A stretch of 13,112 bases of DNA. Origin: JANMZO01 sp031383405. GTDB taxonomy: Bacteria; Actinomycetota; Acidimicrobiia; Acidimicrobiales; JANYDT01. Location: NCBI GenBank assembly GCA_031383405.1, contig JANMZO010000467.1, positions 1 through 13,112 of the forward strand, given 5' to 3'. The notes beneath the pieces were generated by a model. That model had not been told where the DNA came from, searched no databases, and saw nothing but the letters and a program-made list of their open reading frames with translations. Shown one piece after another: positions 13,019 through 13,112 of this stretch. The position numbers and the translations under genes are program-made. The first letter of the stretch is position 1. Every line of letters begins with the position of its first letter.

Positions 13019-13112
13019 CTACAGCTCGCGAAGCGCGGCGATTCGACTTTCGAGCGATGGGTGGGTGTCGAACAGTCGATTGAGTTTCAGCTTCTCGCCG
13101 CGTTCGCGGTGC
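13019..13112 (-). CDS. htpX: HtpX-like M48 membrane metalloprotease (C-terminal 30 residues; runs off the right edge)
   Basis: The frame enters at the right edge and ends with TAG at 13021-13019. The visible residues include LKLNRLFDTHPSLESRIAAL and then REL. LFxTHPxxExRIxxL is the C-terminal signature of HtpX, a zinc-dependent inner-membrane protease in membrane protein quality control. The catalytic HExxH and membrane segments lie outside the window. Other M48 peptidases share a similar ending, so the exact member is probable, not certain. Confidence 0.75.
   Translation of the reverse strand, partial: HRERGEKLKLNRLFDTHPSLESRIAALREL

Overview
This 13.1 kb, GC-rich window looks like chromosomal DNA from a high-GC actinomycete, probably of the Acidimicrobiia (Ilumatobacter-like) type. 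The phylum rests on three things: the pdxS-pdxT-yebC and ruvC-ruvA-ruvB neighbourhood typical of Actinomycetota, TANNNT boxes placed 6-9 nt before start codons (the leaderless actinobacterial style), and the overall codon bias. The class-level guess is inference. I see no rRNA, tRNA, CRISPR array, transposase or phage gene.

Layout, left to right. On the minus strand, ruvC-ruvA-ruvB (Holliday junction resolution) form a tight operon with two ATGA overlaps; ruvB runs off the left edge. Upstream of ruvC is a peroxiredoxin gene on the same strand. A divergent 165-bp region separates it from a plus-strand short-chain dehydrogenase (SDR) with an atypical active site. The SDR converges across a repeat-bearing gap with a minus-strand group read in the order MBL-fold hydrolase, zinc-type alcohol dehydrogenase, limonene-monooxygenase-like flavin monooxygenase; this looks like a small catabolic or detoxification unit. 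A strong intrinsic terminator separates it from the minus-strand pdxS-pdxT-yebC operon (pyridoxal 5'-phosphate synthase plus a YebC/PmpR family protein). A 391-bp divergent gap follows, holding a possible relic of a carboxyltransferase gene. Then come a plus-strand family III CoA-transferase, a 13-bp tandem repeat array, a plus-strand Dcp-like M3 metallopeptidase, a perfect 62-bp tandem duplication with dyad symmetry, and the C-terminal end of htpX on the minus strand.

The genes are mostly recognisable. The unusual signals are in details: a RuvC C-terminal tail carrying three near-identical octapeptides; an 8-residue insertion in PdxS just before the catalytic-lysine strand; an SDR with Asn in place of the YxxxK lysine; about 5 kb of metabolic genes placed between yebC and ruvC, which are usually adjacent; and short tandem repeats of different unit lengths (11, 13, 21 and 62 bp) in several intergenic gaps. 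I found no convincing new multi-gene defence or mobile system.
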